Shown: positions 34,308 through 42,937 of the stretch, in pieces
Layout of the letters: every line of letters starts with the position of its first letter
Numbering within the stretch: position 1 is the first letter of the stretch
Assembly: GCF_018619435.1 (NCBI RefSeq)
Contig: NZ_JAHFZF010000019.1
Span: 22,977 to 86,976, forward strand
From: Rhodoferax sp. U11-2br
GTDB taxonomy: Bacteria > Pseudomonadota > Gammaproteobacteria > Burkholderiales > Burkholderiaceae_C
DNA length: 64,000 nucleotides
Reading direction: 5' to 3'
Translations under genes and position numbers: made by a program
Notes under the pieces: generated by a model
The model's database searches: none
What the model was told of the DNA's origin: nothing
The model's input: the letters and a program-made list of their open reading frames with translations, nothing else

Positions 34308-37300
34308 TCAGTTGTATTTGGCCGCGCGTGCCAACAACTTGTCTACACCAGCTTCGGCCATGTCCCAGGCGGTACCCGGATGCAGACAGCCTGCCGTGCA
34401 TTTCTCTGCGGCTTTGACCAAATCCTTGAATTTGGCGCCTTTGGGGTTGAGCACAACCACCTGTTTTTGGTCGTTGTAGGCAAATACCTTGGGTGCCAGG
34501 GAGGTGCATTCGTCGCAGGCTGTGCATTCAGGCGTGTCCACCCAGCATGCTTCATAACCACCGCCAGGAACGGGTGCGACGGTGGCATGGGTATCCAGCA
34601 CTGGTGCAACGGGGGCAGTTTGGCTGCCGGGGAGGGTCAGGCTGTTCGTGATCTTTTCTATCAACTCGGCCCGCACACGTTCGGTGACGGCCTGGGTATC
34701 CACCTCCGATGCGCGCCTGGACAAACCGGCGATGTCCTTGAGCTGTTGCCAGAAGTTCTGCCGCTCTTCACAGGCGAGCACCAGTTCCTTGGAGACCAGC
34801 AGCCGCATCAGGTGGTTCTTGCTGTCTGTGGCCCAGATGTAGGGGAACCTGCCCTCGCGTTCGTCTTGCGGCAAAGCCAGCAAGTCAGCCAGCGGCAACA
34901 TGGCGTCGTTCCAGGTTTCTGCGGGCGCTTTGCGGAACTGCTTGCTGAAACGGCCTTCCGTCGCTGCAAAGTCGGCAAAGGTCACCGGCAGATCCATACG
35001 CTGCTTCTGACCACTCTCGTCAAGGTATTCCAGCGAATAACTTGGCCAGTCAGACTCGATGGCAGGGTTGCCATCCAAGCTGATGCTTTCCGAAAAAGTG
35101 ATGCCCGCGTCCGGGTCGAAGCGGAACAAGGGGTAGGCCCGGCTTTCCACCGCCAGCTTGCTTTGGGCCACACTCTTGTCATCACCCACCCCATGTTCCG
35201 GCGGGCAAACCGCATAGATGTTGAACAAGGCCGGTCGCCGCGAGTTGAGGCCGTCGATGTAGCCCTCCAGCAGGTGATTGACGTGGGCGATGGTGCTTTG
35301 CAACACGAAGGATGTGCGGTGTGCCATGGCGATGACACTCATCTCCTTGCGGATCTCGGTTTTGCCATGCATGGCTTTGCCGAAAGGCGCCATGTCAGAC
35401 ACCTGGCTGATGAAGCCAGAGGTGCAGGCCTGGCCACCGGTGTTCGAATACACCTGGGTGTCCACCACCAGCACCTTGATGGGTTTGCCCGACATCATGG
35501 CCCGCGACAGATTCTGGAACCCGATGTCGTACATGGCGCCGTCACCACCCAGGCTCACGACGGGTGGGCACATATGCCACTCGTCATCGCTGAACTGGGG
35601 CCAGTCAAAACGTTTGAAGAAGTCGGCATCGCGCTCATGGATGTACTCGCCCTTGAGCTCCATCTCGGCGATGCGCACCGCCTTGAAACCCTCGGCCATC
35701 TTCGCCATGTGCCCCTCAAACAGACCCATGGCCACCGAGGGGGAGTCCTGGAACAGGTGTGATGTCCACGGGAACGGATAGGGGTGGTAGGGGTAGGTCG
35801 ACCCCCAGACCGATGTGCACCCGGTGGAGTTGACCAGGCCCATGTCGGCGCGGCCTCGTTTGCTGGGGCCCTCGACGTAGCGCCAGCGCAGGTCCTTGAG
35901 TTTGTCCAGCAACTGAGCTGTGCGTTTGATCCAGGCCGGATCAAGCGGTTGTGAAGGTTTGTTGGCCGACAGGCTGGCCGCCAGGGTCGACAAAGTCAGG
36001 TCCTGGCTGCTGCTGGCATTGACGGCAGACACCACGGCGCTGGCGTCCGACAGATCAATCGCATCGGCCAGACGGTTACGCATGTGCTGTTCCAGACTGA
36101 CAATGAGCAAGTCAAGTCGGGCCACGTAATTACGCACACGTGGCTGCATCAGTGCCGCGGCGGCAGAGGTGAACAGGTGAATCGCTGTCTTCTCGCCACA
36201 CCCCAGGCAGGCGCCGTCGCCACAGTTCATCGAGTTGTAGTTGGCTTTGTCGAGCAGCAGGGTTTCCAGTGCGCCGATTTTTTCGTCCAGGCTGTCGATG
36301 CGTCCATACTCCTTCGGTGTGGTCGGCAGGTCCAGCCAGAAGTCCCAGTCCTGGCGCAGCGTCTTGATCGACGCCTCGGTCTGCGTCACCATCTTCAAAG
36401 CCTTGTCATCGCACACGGTGACACACAGGGCGCAGGACTTGCAAGTCAGTGGGTTGACGGTGATCGAGAACAGGCCACCGCTGCCGGGCGCTTTCTTTTC
36501 CTTTTGCGTCCAGTACGGTTTGGTGGCGGCAAACTGGAAGTCGCCAAGCTCTGTTTTTAGTAGCTGAAACTCCTTGCTCATATTGGTCTGCTCGTCTTCT
36601 GGTGCCTCAGTAATGGTGGCCTCGATGGCCTGGTCGATCAGCGGCCGAACAGCCACACCATCACCCGTGATCAAAACACGCAGTTTTTTCTCCGCAACCC
36701 GAACCGCGCGCCGAAGGAAACGTGTCGGCGTGCCACCGGTCTCGATACGTTGCAGCGCGGTGTTGAACACTTCGGCCACACTGTTGACCAGACCCGGAAT
36801 GGCGCTGTCAGGGCAGACGGTGTAACACTTGCCGCAGGCGGTGCATTGGTCGGCTAGCCAGACCGGGTGTTCAAACCGGATGCCGGTCATGTCGCGGTAG
36901 ATGCCGGTGGCTGCAGGCACCAGCGAGGCGCCGATGAACGGGTCGACCAGGTTGTCGTTGCCTTTGCCGGTGGCATAAAAGTGGCCGGTCTGCTCCCAGA
37001 AGCGGTGCAAATCAGCCACAGGTGGCAAGTGTTTGGCGTCGGCCACAGGTGTGCGCAGCAGCATGATGGGCAACCCGGCGCAGGTCTTGGGCAGAGCCTT
37101 GTGGCTGGTGCCCAGAGGTTTGCTGGTGATCTCCCTGGTTTCGACATACCCCCGTTTGACCACGGTCAGGTTGTTCTGCACCACCCGGCCGCCTTTACCA
37201 CCGAACTTGGTTTCCAGCTGCTTTTCAATGGCGCGAAACAGGGTTTCTTCACTCAGACCCGCGTTGGCACACACCGGTGAGGCTGCAAAAAAGGCGCCCT

Positions 37301-39269
37301 GGAAGGCGTTGCCCTGCATGCGCAGCATCAGCTCGGCGCTGCCGGCCTCCTCGCGGGCGATCTGGAACGCATCCAGGTAATAAACACGGATCTCCTGCTC
37401 CACAATCTGCTTTTGCGCCCACAACGGGAACGCGCCCCAGGTGGCCTCACCCAGATTGCTCTGGATGATGAAGACGCCGCCTTTTTTCAGCCCCGTGAGA
37501 GGGTTGGAGTGGCCAAACACCGCCGGGTCGGGTGACAACACCACGTCCAGGTGAACGTATTCGCTGTTGACGCGGATGAGTTCGGGTGCAGCCGAGAGGT
37601 AGTAGGTGGTGGGCTGGCCCTTCTTTTCCGAGCCGTACTTGGGGTTGGCCTTGATCTCGTAACCCAGCAGGTCAAACAGTGTCATGGCCAGGTTTTTGCC
37701 GGTGGTGATCGCGCCCCAGCCCCCAATCGAGTGCATCCGCACGGTGATGGCTCCCGGGGGCATCAGGTTCGGGTTTTCCGAGCCACGCACTGAGAGTTCA
37801 CGCAAACGCGGGTAGGCCGCCTGCAAGGCTTCCTGGTGCAACTCATCCTTGGGGTTGAGCGGGTCGCGGGCGAAATCGACCGAGAGGTAGAAGAAAGGCC
37901 GACGTTGGCCCTGCGGCAACATGTTTTCGAACGCACCAATCAAGCTCTCAGGCTGCAGATCGCGTGAACCCAGACCGTAACAGCCGGAGTACAAGCGCGG
38001 CATCTCACCCGCCGCTAGGCTGGCATAACCGGGATAGGGCAGGGCAGCGTCCTTGGCATTGCCGCGTTCGGCTGCTGCCTGGCCATTCTCCTGGCATTTG
38101 GAGAGGGTGGCGCGGACTTCCCGCATCAGCGGCAGATCTTCCGCCAGGGGCTGGTCGGTGCGCTCCAACACCGCAACCCCCTTTTTTCCCCGCAACACAT
38201 GGCCCAGCAGGTCGCCAGGGAAGGGGCGGAACATGCTCAGGTTGACCACCCCGACTTTGAGTTGACGTGTGGTCCGCAGGTAGTCGGCCACTGCCTCGGC
38301 CTGCACGATCATGCTGCCCATGCCGAGGATCAGGTAGTCTGCATCATCACTTTTCCAGCCACTCACACGTTGGTAACTGCGGCCGGTGAGCTGCGCGTAC
38401 TCGGCCATGCACTGGTCGGCCATGGCCGCGATGTGGTCGAAGAAATAGGGGCGCTGGCCTGCCACCGACTGCATGTAGGCGTCCTGGTTTTGTACCGAGC
38501 CTGACAGCATCGGCGCATCCACATCCCAGATGGCCGGAACACGGCGGCGTTGTGGGCCATACAGCATGGCCTGGGCGGGTGTGGGTGTGTCGATCAGGTC
38601 ATCCGGTTTGCCAAGGAACTCCACCACCAACTCACGCTCGGGCAGACGTGCGGATTCAATCAAGTGGGTGGTCAGGAACCCATCCTGGCCGACGATGGCT
38701 GGGGTCAGCGAGAGTTCGGCCACCTTACGTGCGATCAGATTGAGGTCGGCCGCCTCCGTGGCGTTTTTGGCCATCACCTGGATAAACCCAGTGTCGTCGA
38801 TGCAGTGGTAATCATCGTGCCCGGCATGTACGTTCAGGCTGGCCTTGGTGATGGCCCGGCATCCCATGTTGAGCACATAGGGCAGGCGTTTACCCACCGT
38901 GGCGTAGAGCGACTCGTGCATGAACGCAATGCCCTGGCCTGATGAAAAGTTGGTGGCGCGCAGCCCGGTCATCGACATGCCCGCAGTGACGCCCGCAGCG
39001 GCATGCTCGGATTCCGGCTCGACAAAAATCAGAGGGCGTTCTGAGATGTTGAGATGCCCTGAAGAAACCTCCTCAGCCCAGTACTCCCCCATCTGGGTAG
39101 AGGGCGTGATCGGGTAGGCCCCTGCCGCATCGGACGCCTCGCGTTCGACGTGGATGACTGCTGTGTTGCCGTCGACCGCGTCACGGATGCCTGGGTACTT
39201 CGCCGCAGGGCGATCCGTGTGGGCTGCGTGGGTGTCACGTTTCAAATAATCGAGGACCTTGTTGAGCAT
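34308..39269 (-). CDS. nifJ: Pyruvate (2-oxoacid):ferredoxin oxidoreductase with C-terminal ferredoxin domain
   Basis: 1653 residues, far longer than the usual ~1170-1200. Order: domain I/II (GAYPITPSTQMGE), gamma-like domain (HSIGGWGAITTGKNLA), two 4Fe-4S clusters (CTACGKCYTVCP; CKSCALCVTVCD), TPP-binding domain (SLGGDGAMYDIG; DTQVYSNTGGQA), a C-terminal extension and finally a fused ferredoxin-like domain (CTACDECTSLAPKVF with CTAGC). Cys residues CGDGACLGCGE near the TPP domain can bind a further cluster. It converts a 2-oxoacid and CoA to acyl-CoA, CO2 and reduced ferredoxin; pyruvate is the default guess. It is embedded between rnfB and rnfC. ATG at 39269. Confidence 0.88.
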   Translation of the reverse strand: MLNKVLDYLKRDTHAAHTDRPAAKYPGIRDAVDGNTAVIHVEREASDAAGAYPITPSTQMGEYWAEEVSSGHLNISERPLIFVEPESEHAAAGVTAGMSMTGLRATNFSSGQGIAFMHESLYATVGKRLPYVLNMGCRAITKASLNVHAGHDDYHCIDDTGFIQVMAKNATEAADLNLIARKVAELSLTPAIVGQDGFLTTHLIESARLPERELVVEFLGKPDDLIDTPTPAQAMLYGPQRRRVPAIWDVDAPMLSGSVQNQDAYMQSVAGQRPYFFDHIAAMADQCMAEYAQLTGRSYQRVSGWKSDDADYLILGMGSMIVQAEAVADYLRTTRQLKVGVVNLSMFRPFPGDLLGHVLRGKKGVAVLERTDQPLAEDLPLMREVRATLSKCQENGQAAAERGNAKDAALPYPGYASLAAGEMPRLYSGCYGLGSRDLQPESLIGAFENMLPQGQRRPFFYLSVDFARDPLNPKDELHQEALQAAYPRLRELSVRGSENPNLMPPGAITVRMHSIGGWGAITTGKNLAMTLFDLLGYEIKANPKYGSEKKGQPTTYYLSAAPELIRVNSEYVHLDVVLSPDPAVFGHSNPLTGLKKGGVFIIQSNLGEATWGAFPLWAQKQIVEQEIRVYYLDAFQIAREEAGSAELMLRMQGNAFQGAFFAASPVCANAGLSEETLFRAIEKQLETKFGGKGGRVVQNNLTVVKRGYVETREITSKPLGTSHKALPKTCAGLPIMLLRTPVADAKHLPPVADLHRFWEQTGHFYATGKGNDNLVDPFIGASLVPAATGIYRDMTGIRFEHPVWLADQCTACGKCYTVCPDSAIPGLVNSVAEVFNTALQRIETGGTPTRFLRRAVRVAEKKLRVLITGDGVAVRPLIDQAIEATITEAPEDEQTNMSKEFQLLKTELGDFQFAATKPYWTQKEKKAPGSGGLFSITVNPLTCKSCALCVTVCDDKALKMVTQTEASIKTLRQDWDFWLDLPTTPKEYGRIDSLDEKIGALETLLLDKANYNSMNCGDGACLGCGEKTAIHLFTSAAAALMQPRVRNYVARLDLLIVSLEQHMRNRLADAIDLSDASAVVSAVNASSSQDLTLSTLAASLSANKPSQPLDPAWIKRTAQLLDKLKDLRWRYVEGPSKRGRADMGLVNSTGCTSVWGSTYPYHPYPFPWTSHLFQDSPSVAMGLFEGHMAKMAEGFKAVRIAEMELKGEYIHERDADFFKRFDWPQFSDDEWHMCPPVVSLGGDGAMYDIGFQNLSRAMMSGKPIKVLVVDTQVYSNTGGQACTSGFISQVSDMAPFGKAMHGKTEIRKEMSVIAMAHRTSFVLQSTIAHVNHLLEGYIDGLNSRRPALFNIYAVCPPEHGVGDDKSVAQSKLAVESRAYPLFRFDPDAGITFSESISLDGNPAIESDWPSYSLEYLDESGQKQRMDLPVTFADFAATEGRFSKQFRKAPAETWNDAMLPLADLLALPQDEREGRFPYIWATDSKNHLMRLLVSKELVLACEERQNFWQQLKDIAGLSRRASEVDTQAVTERVRAELIEKITNSLTLPGSQTAPVAPVLDTHATVAPVPGGGYEACWVDTPECTACDECTSLAPKVFAYNDQKQVVVLNPKGAKFKDLVKAAEKCTAGCLHPGTAWDMAEAGVDKLLARAAKYN

Positions 39270-39325
39270 GGTGTGTTCCCGGTAAAAGGACGAATCCTTG
39301 TGAGTTTGAGCAGGTGGCGGCCGCG

Positions 39326-40204
39326 TCATTGCTTGATGGGTAAGGCATCGTTGCGCAGGATCTTTTTCGCGGCGTGTCCTCGCGACCCATGATCTGGGTC
39401 GGCAAACCAAACGATGGCACCGGTTGGGCAACGGTCGGTCAGGTGTTGGGTGGCTTGGTCGTGCCAGTCGTAGTCGATCTCGACCAGGTTGTTGCGTAAA
39501 GTCAGCAGGCCGGGCGGCGCATCCGCCACACATTTGCCGCAGGCGGTGCAGGCGACCTCGCAGGCAGCTTGAGCCGCATCACCATCGGCCCGGTTACGGC
39601 AGGCGATCCAGAGTTTGTGGCTGAGTTCCTGAAGAGAGAACAGACCTTTGGGGCAGACAGCCACACAGTCATTACATGCTGTGCATTTGAGCGGGTCCAC
39701 CACTGGCAGGCCATGCCGATCCAGGTGCAGGGCACCTTGTTTGCAGACATTGACACAATCGCCCAACCCTAGGCAACCCCAGGCACATTCCTTGCCGCCA
39801 CCACTCACCACAGCAGCCGCACGGCAGGTTGACAAACCTGCGTACCGCGCCCTGGTGTAGGCCACATGTTTACCCCCGGCACAGGCCAGGCGCGCCACAC
39901 GGCGCTCAACGTCGCCTGCATCCACGCCCAGCATCGTGGCAATCATGCCAACCTGCGCTGCACTGCTCACCGTGCACTGTGCTGGAACAATCTCGCCAGC
40001 AATCACTTTCTCGGCAAAGTTGCGGCAACCCGCCAGACCACAGGCACCACAGTTGGATTTGGGCAGCAGGTTCTCCACCTCTTCAATCCGAGGGTCTTCA
40101 TACACATACAGCCGACGATTCGCAAAAGCCAGCACACCCGCGAGCAACACCCCCAGCGTCGCCATGAAAAGTCCTGCGCTACCAATCGTGCCAATGAGTT
40201 CCAA
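39326..40204 (-). CDS. rnfB: Rnf electron transport complex subunit B, long multi-cluster form
   Basis: 292 residues. N-terminal membrane helix (AGLFMATLGVLLAGVLAFA), then the 4Fe-4S domain CGACGLAGC..C, the CAWGCLGLGDCVNVC segment, and ferredoxin motifs CTACNDCVAVCP and CTACGKCVADAP. In the last motif the usual fourth Cys is Ala; a later DRCPTGAI may compensate. The extra clusters resemble RnfB of acetogens and Bacteroidetes more than the short E. coli RsxB. It accepts electrons from ferredoxin. It lies 56 bp before nifJ and follows apbE. Confidence 0.92.
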   Translation of the reverse strand: MELIGTIGSAGLFMATLGVLLAGVLAFANRRLYVYEDPRIEEVENLLPKSNCGACGLAGCRNFAEKVIAGEIVPAQCTVSSAAQVGMIATMLGVDAGDVERRVARLACAGGKHVAYTRARYAGLSTCRAAAVVSGGGKECAWGCLGLGDCVNVCKQGALHLDRHGLPVVDPLKCTACNDCVAVCPKGLFSLQELSHKLWIACRNRADGDAAQAACEVACTACGKCVADAPPGLLTLRNNLVEIDYDWHDQATQHLTDRCPTGAIVWFADPDHGSRGHAAKKILRNDALPIKQ

Positions 40205-40253
40205 CGTCAGTCCTCCAGTCGGGTGTTCAACAACAGGTTCACCTGGGCGTCAC

Positions 40254-41255
40254 TCAGGCAGACAACGCCGGGAAATTGGGTGTGACCTGGATGGCGCCGT
40301 TTTTGTGGATCAGCAAGGCATCCACTTGTGGCAGTTGTTGAGCCAGTGCCAGTGCCTTGTTGGCCCCCATCACCATGAAGGCGGTTGACAGCCCGTCGGC
40401 CATCAAGCCGGTGGGCGCCAGCACCGTGGCGCTGGCCAAGGTGGTGGGGGAGTCGCCGGTGGCGGGATCAAAAATATGGTGATGGATGTAGTCCGGGCTG
40501 AAAAAGGTCTCGTAGTCGCCTGATGTGGCCAATTGGCGATCATCCAGCGCGGCCTTTGCGGCGAGTGCATCGGTGTGTCGCGGGTTCTTGATGCCCAGAA
40601 CCCAGGGCAAACCGGTCGTTTTGTGGCCCAGTGCACCAAATTCGCCGGTGTCGACCAGGGCGTGGTTGATCCCATGTGCACGCAAACTCGCCAGCACCAG
40701 GTCGGCCGCATACCCCTGCGCCAGGCCATTGAGGGTGATGCCCATACCGGGCTGTGCCAGGCTGACTTGTTGTCCGCCTGCGCTCAGGCCTTGCCAGTTG
40801 ACGAGGGCCTTGGCGCTCGCTACGGCCTCTGGTGTGGGCAGTTCGCCGCGCGCTTGCGCTTGTGTGAAAACCCGCCACAAGGGTTGCACGGTGATGTCAA
40901 ACGCCCCTGCCGTCTGTTCGGAGAGTTGTCGGGCATAAGTCAGCACCTTGACCAGATGAGGGTCAGGTTTCTCAATGCGCCCCAACAGATTCAGTTGGTA
41001 GACCTGGCTGTGTTCCTGATACAGGCTCATCAAGGCATCCACCTGGCTGACCTGGGCCAAGGCCTCGGTGATGGCCGCTTGCGCTTGTGTGGCCTCGTCA
41101 TGCCACAGCGCAATGCTCACGGTGGTGCCAAAAGCTTTGCCCGAGCCAGAATAGGTCCGCAGATCGGAGCGTGCGCCGTTAGGCCTGTCGAAACAGGCCA
41201 AGGCCGCCAATGAACCCAGACCCAATGAAGCCGAAAGCAAAGTACGTCGACGCAT
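40254..41255 (-). CDS. apbE: FAD:protein FMN transferase
   Basis: 333 residues. An RR-containing N-terminus with a hydrophobic stretch ending LAALACF fits a Tat or lipoprotein signal, so the enzyme acts in the periplasm. ApbE motifs: SGSGKAFGTTVSI, a long helix with SQVDALMSLY, the GITLNGLAQGYAAD region, and the late TVLAPTGLMADGLSTAFMVMG, which holds the Mg/FAD-binding residues. It attaches FMN to Thr in RnfG and RnfD (both flavinylation motifs are present in this operon). It is first in the unit, 49 bp before rnfB, behind the promoter at 41335-41362. Confidence 0.92.
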   Translation of the reverse strand: MRRRTLLSASLGLGSLAALACFDRPNGARSDLRTYSGSGKAFGTTVSIALWHDEATQAQAAITEALAQVSQVDALMSLYQEHSQVYQLNLLGRIEKPDPHLVKVLTYARQLSEQTAGAFDITVQPLWRVFTQAQARGELPTPEAVASAKALVNWQGLSAGGQQVSLAQPGMGITLNGLAQGYAADLVLASLRAHGINHALVDTGEFGALGHKTTGLPWVLGIKNPRHTDALAAKAALDDRQLATSGDYETFFSPDYIHHHIFDPATGDSPTTLASATVLAPTGLMADGLSTAFMVMGANKALALAQQLPQVDALLIHKNGAIQVTPNFPALSA

Positions 41256-41457
41256 CCGTAACCCCCTGTAGACATTTGTCCGAAGTAGCGGACATTTGCA
41301 TACATTTTAAGTTTGTTACAGGTGTTTTCATACAAGTGTAAATCTTTCATTACACTTGTCAAAATCAACGTAAGTATTTGATTTAAAAGACTTGGTGGTG
41401 CGTTTTAGCCAAAAAGACGAAATTCCAGCCGTGTGTGAAGGGCTTGCTGCCCCTGGA
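41256..41457 (-). promoter_or_regulatory. Upstream region and 5' leader of the apbE-rnf operon
   Basis: A/T-rich compared with its surroundings. It contains the promoter and operator listed separately and a small hairpin TGTCCG..CGGACA (41277-41294) in the leader just before apbE. A weak hairpin lies behind the upstream marC gene (near 41440-41455). No coding potential was seen. Confidence 0.6.
41332..41362 (-). promoter_or_regulatory. Promoter of apbE-rnf-nifJ with a 10-bp inverted repeat operator
   Basis: On the - strand, TTGACA (41357-41362) and TACACT (41335-41340) are 16 bp apart, good -35 and -10 boxes. A perfect inverted repeat ACAAGTGTAA (41332-41341) / TTACACTTGT (41350-41359), 8 bp spacer, fills the space between them. 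It is placed like a repressor operator. No dedicated regulator gene lies adjacent. Confidence 0.65.
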
Positions 41458-42078
41458 TCATTTTCCTAATATGGGAAACAGTTTCACCAGGCCGTCAGAC
41501 ATCACCTCCACCGCCAGTGCCGCCAGAATCAGGCCCATCAGCCGGGTCATGACATTGATGCCGGTCTTGCCCAGCCTTCGGGCAATCGGTTTTGCCAGAG
41601 AAAAACATAGCGCGGTGGCCAAGGCCACCACCACGCCGTAGCCCACCAGCGTGGTGAGTTGCAGCACCGTCTTGGCCTTGTCGGCATAAATCACCACGGT
41701 GGACATGGTGGCCGGGCCGGTCAGCAGCGGAATCGTCAGCGGCACCACGGCAATGCTGGCGCGGGCAGCGGCGTCATGCATTTCCTCGGCATTGGATTTG
41801 GCCTCGGCCGGTTGCGCGTTGAGCATGGCCAGCGAGGAGGTCAGCAACAACATGCCCCCGCCGACCTGAAAGCTGGCCAGCGAGATGCCAAAAAACTTCA
41901 GAATCTGCAGGCCCATCAGTGCACTGACGGCAATTACCACAAAACAGCTGAAGGCAGAAATCAGGACTGTGCGTCGACGTTGCTCGTCGTCAAAGTTCTG
42001 GGTGTAGTGGATGAAAAACGGCACGATGGCCAGCGGGTTGACGATGGCCAGCAGGGTGACGAGGGGTTTGAAATCCAT
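41458..42078 (-). CDS. MarC family integral membrane protein (second copy)
   Basis: 206 residues with about six membrane segments. The first segment LVTLLAIVNPLAIVPFFIHYT has the family's NP motif, and the fourth ends VVPLTIPLLTGPATMSTVV. It shares the fold with the MarC protein at 4839-5441 but differs widely in sequence, so the two are old paralogues. Role unknown. It follows the SDR gene by 33 bp on the same strand and ends about 200 bp before apbE. Confidence 0.9.
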   Translation of the reverse strand: MDFKPLVTLLAIVNPLAIVPFFIHYTQNFDDEQRRRTVLISAFSCFVVIAVSALMGLQILKFFGISLASFQVGGGMLLLTSSLAMLNAQPAEAKSNAEEMHDAAARASIAVVPLTIPLLTGPATMSTVVIYADKAKTVLQLTTLVGYGVVVALATALCFSLAKPIARRLGKTGINVMTRLMGLILAALAVEVMSDGLVKLFPILGK

Positions 42079-42111
42079 GGCGTGTGGGTATTGCGGGTTT
42101 TGAATAAGTGC

Positions 42112-42858
42112 TTAACGTCCACCGGCCACATCGAGCAAAGCGCCGGTGGTGTAACTGGAAGCATCCGAGAGCAGCCAGACAATGGACTGGGCTATTTCCT
42201 GCGCCGTGCCTGGACGCTGCATCGGCACCGTGGATGCCAGCTGGTGGGCGCGCTCGGGTTGGCCGCCTGAGGCGTGAATGTGGGTGTCGATGATGCCGGG
42301 GCGCACCGCATTGACCCGTATACCCTCCTGCGCCAGTTCTCGGGCCAACCCGATGGTGAAGCTGTCGATGGCCCCTTTGCTGGCCGCGTAATCCACATAC
42401 TGACCAGCACTGCCCAGACTGGCGGCGATGCTGGAGACATTCACGATGGCGCCGCCGCTGCCGCCAAAACGTGTGCTCATGCGTTGGATGGCCTCGCGGG
42501 CGCACACAAAACTGCCCAGCACATTGGTGTTAAACATGCGGCGCAGGCGCTGCACCGTGATGCTGTCGACCCGGCTGGCCACGTCCACCACGCCGGCGTT
42601 GTTCACCAGCGCCGTCAGTCGCCCGAGCTTGGCATCTACTTGCTCAAACATGGCGACCACTTGGTTTTCTTGGGCCACATCAGCCTGCACCGCGATGGCG
42701 GTGCCGCCGCTGGTTTGAATCTGATGCACCACCGCGTTGGCTGCGTTGGCGTCTCTGGTGTAGTTGACGGCCACAGCAAAACCGTGTTGTGCCGCCAGCA
42801 GCGCGGTGGCTGCGCCAATGCCGCGTGAGCCACCCGTGATCAAGAGTATTTTTTGCAT
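42112..42858 (-). CDS. Short-chain dehydrogenase/reductase (SDR), FabG-like
   Basis: 248 residues. NAD(P)-binding TGGSRGIG near the N-terminus, NNAG in the middle, catalytic Ser in VNVSSIAAS and YAASK with the catalytic Tyr and Lys; C-terminal TGALLDVAGGR. Classical SDR length. Substrate unknown; FabG-like acetoacetyl reductases and glucose dehydrogenases look alike. ATG at 42858. Divergent from the dienelactone hydrolase gene, 79 bp apart, and upstream of marC. Confidence 0.9.
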   Translation of the reverse strand: MQKILLITGGSRGIGAATALLAAQHGFAVAVNYTRDANAANAVVHQIQTSGGTAIAVQADVAQENQVVAMFEQVDAKLGRLTALVNNAGVVDVASRVDSITVQRLRRMFNTNVLGSFVCAREAIQRMSTRFGGSGGAIVNVSSIAASLGSAGQYVDYAASKGAIDSFTIGLARELAQEGIRVNAVRPGIIDTHIHASGGQPERAHQLASTVPMQRPGTAQEIAQSIVWLLSDASSYTTGALLDVAGGR

Positions 42859-42937
42859 GCAGCCATCGTATTCGGTTTGCTGGGCGCGTTTTGGCAAAAC
42901 ATGGAAAATGGCCGTTTGCCTGGATCGGAGAACGCCC

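Noticed and set aside
34380..35762. A 460-codon open frame opposite nifJ
   Set aside because: The - strand carries clear PFOR motifs over the same bases; the + frame has none.
34308..39533. Start of nifJ 88 codons upstream of 39269
   Set aside because: The extra residues overlap the end of rnfB in another frame and look random; homologous proteins begin near MLNKVLDYLK-like sequence.
28730..41255. A nitrogen fixation (nif) island
   Set aside because: nifJ and rnf can belong to nif clusters, but no nitrogenase, nifA or cofactor genes are in the window.
41332..41359. NifA-type upstream activator site (TGT-N10-ACA) or sigma-54 promoter before apbE
   Set aside because: The spacing in the dyad is TGT-N12-ACA, and no GG-N10-GC element is seen; a sigma-70-type promoter fits better.
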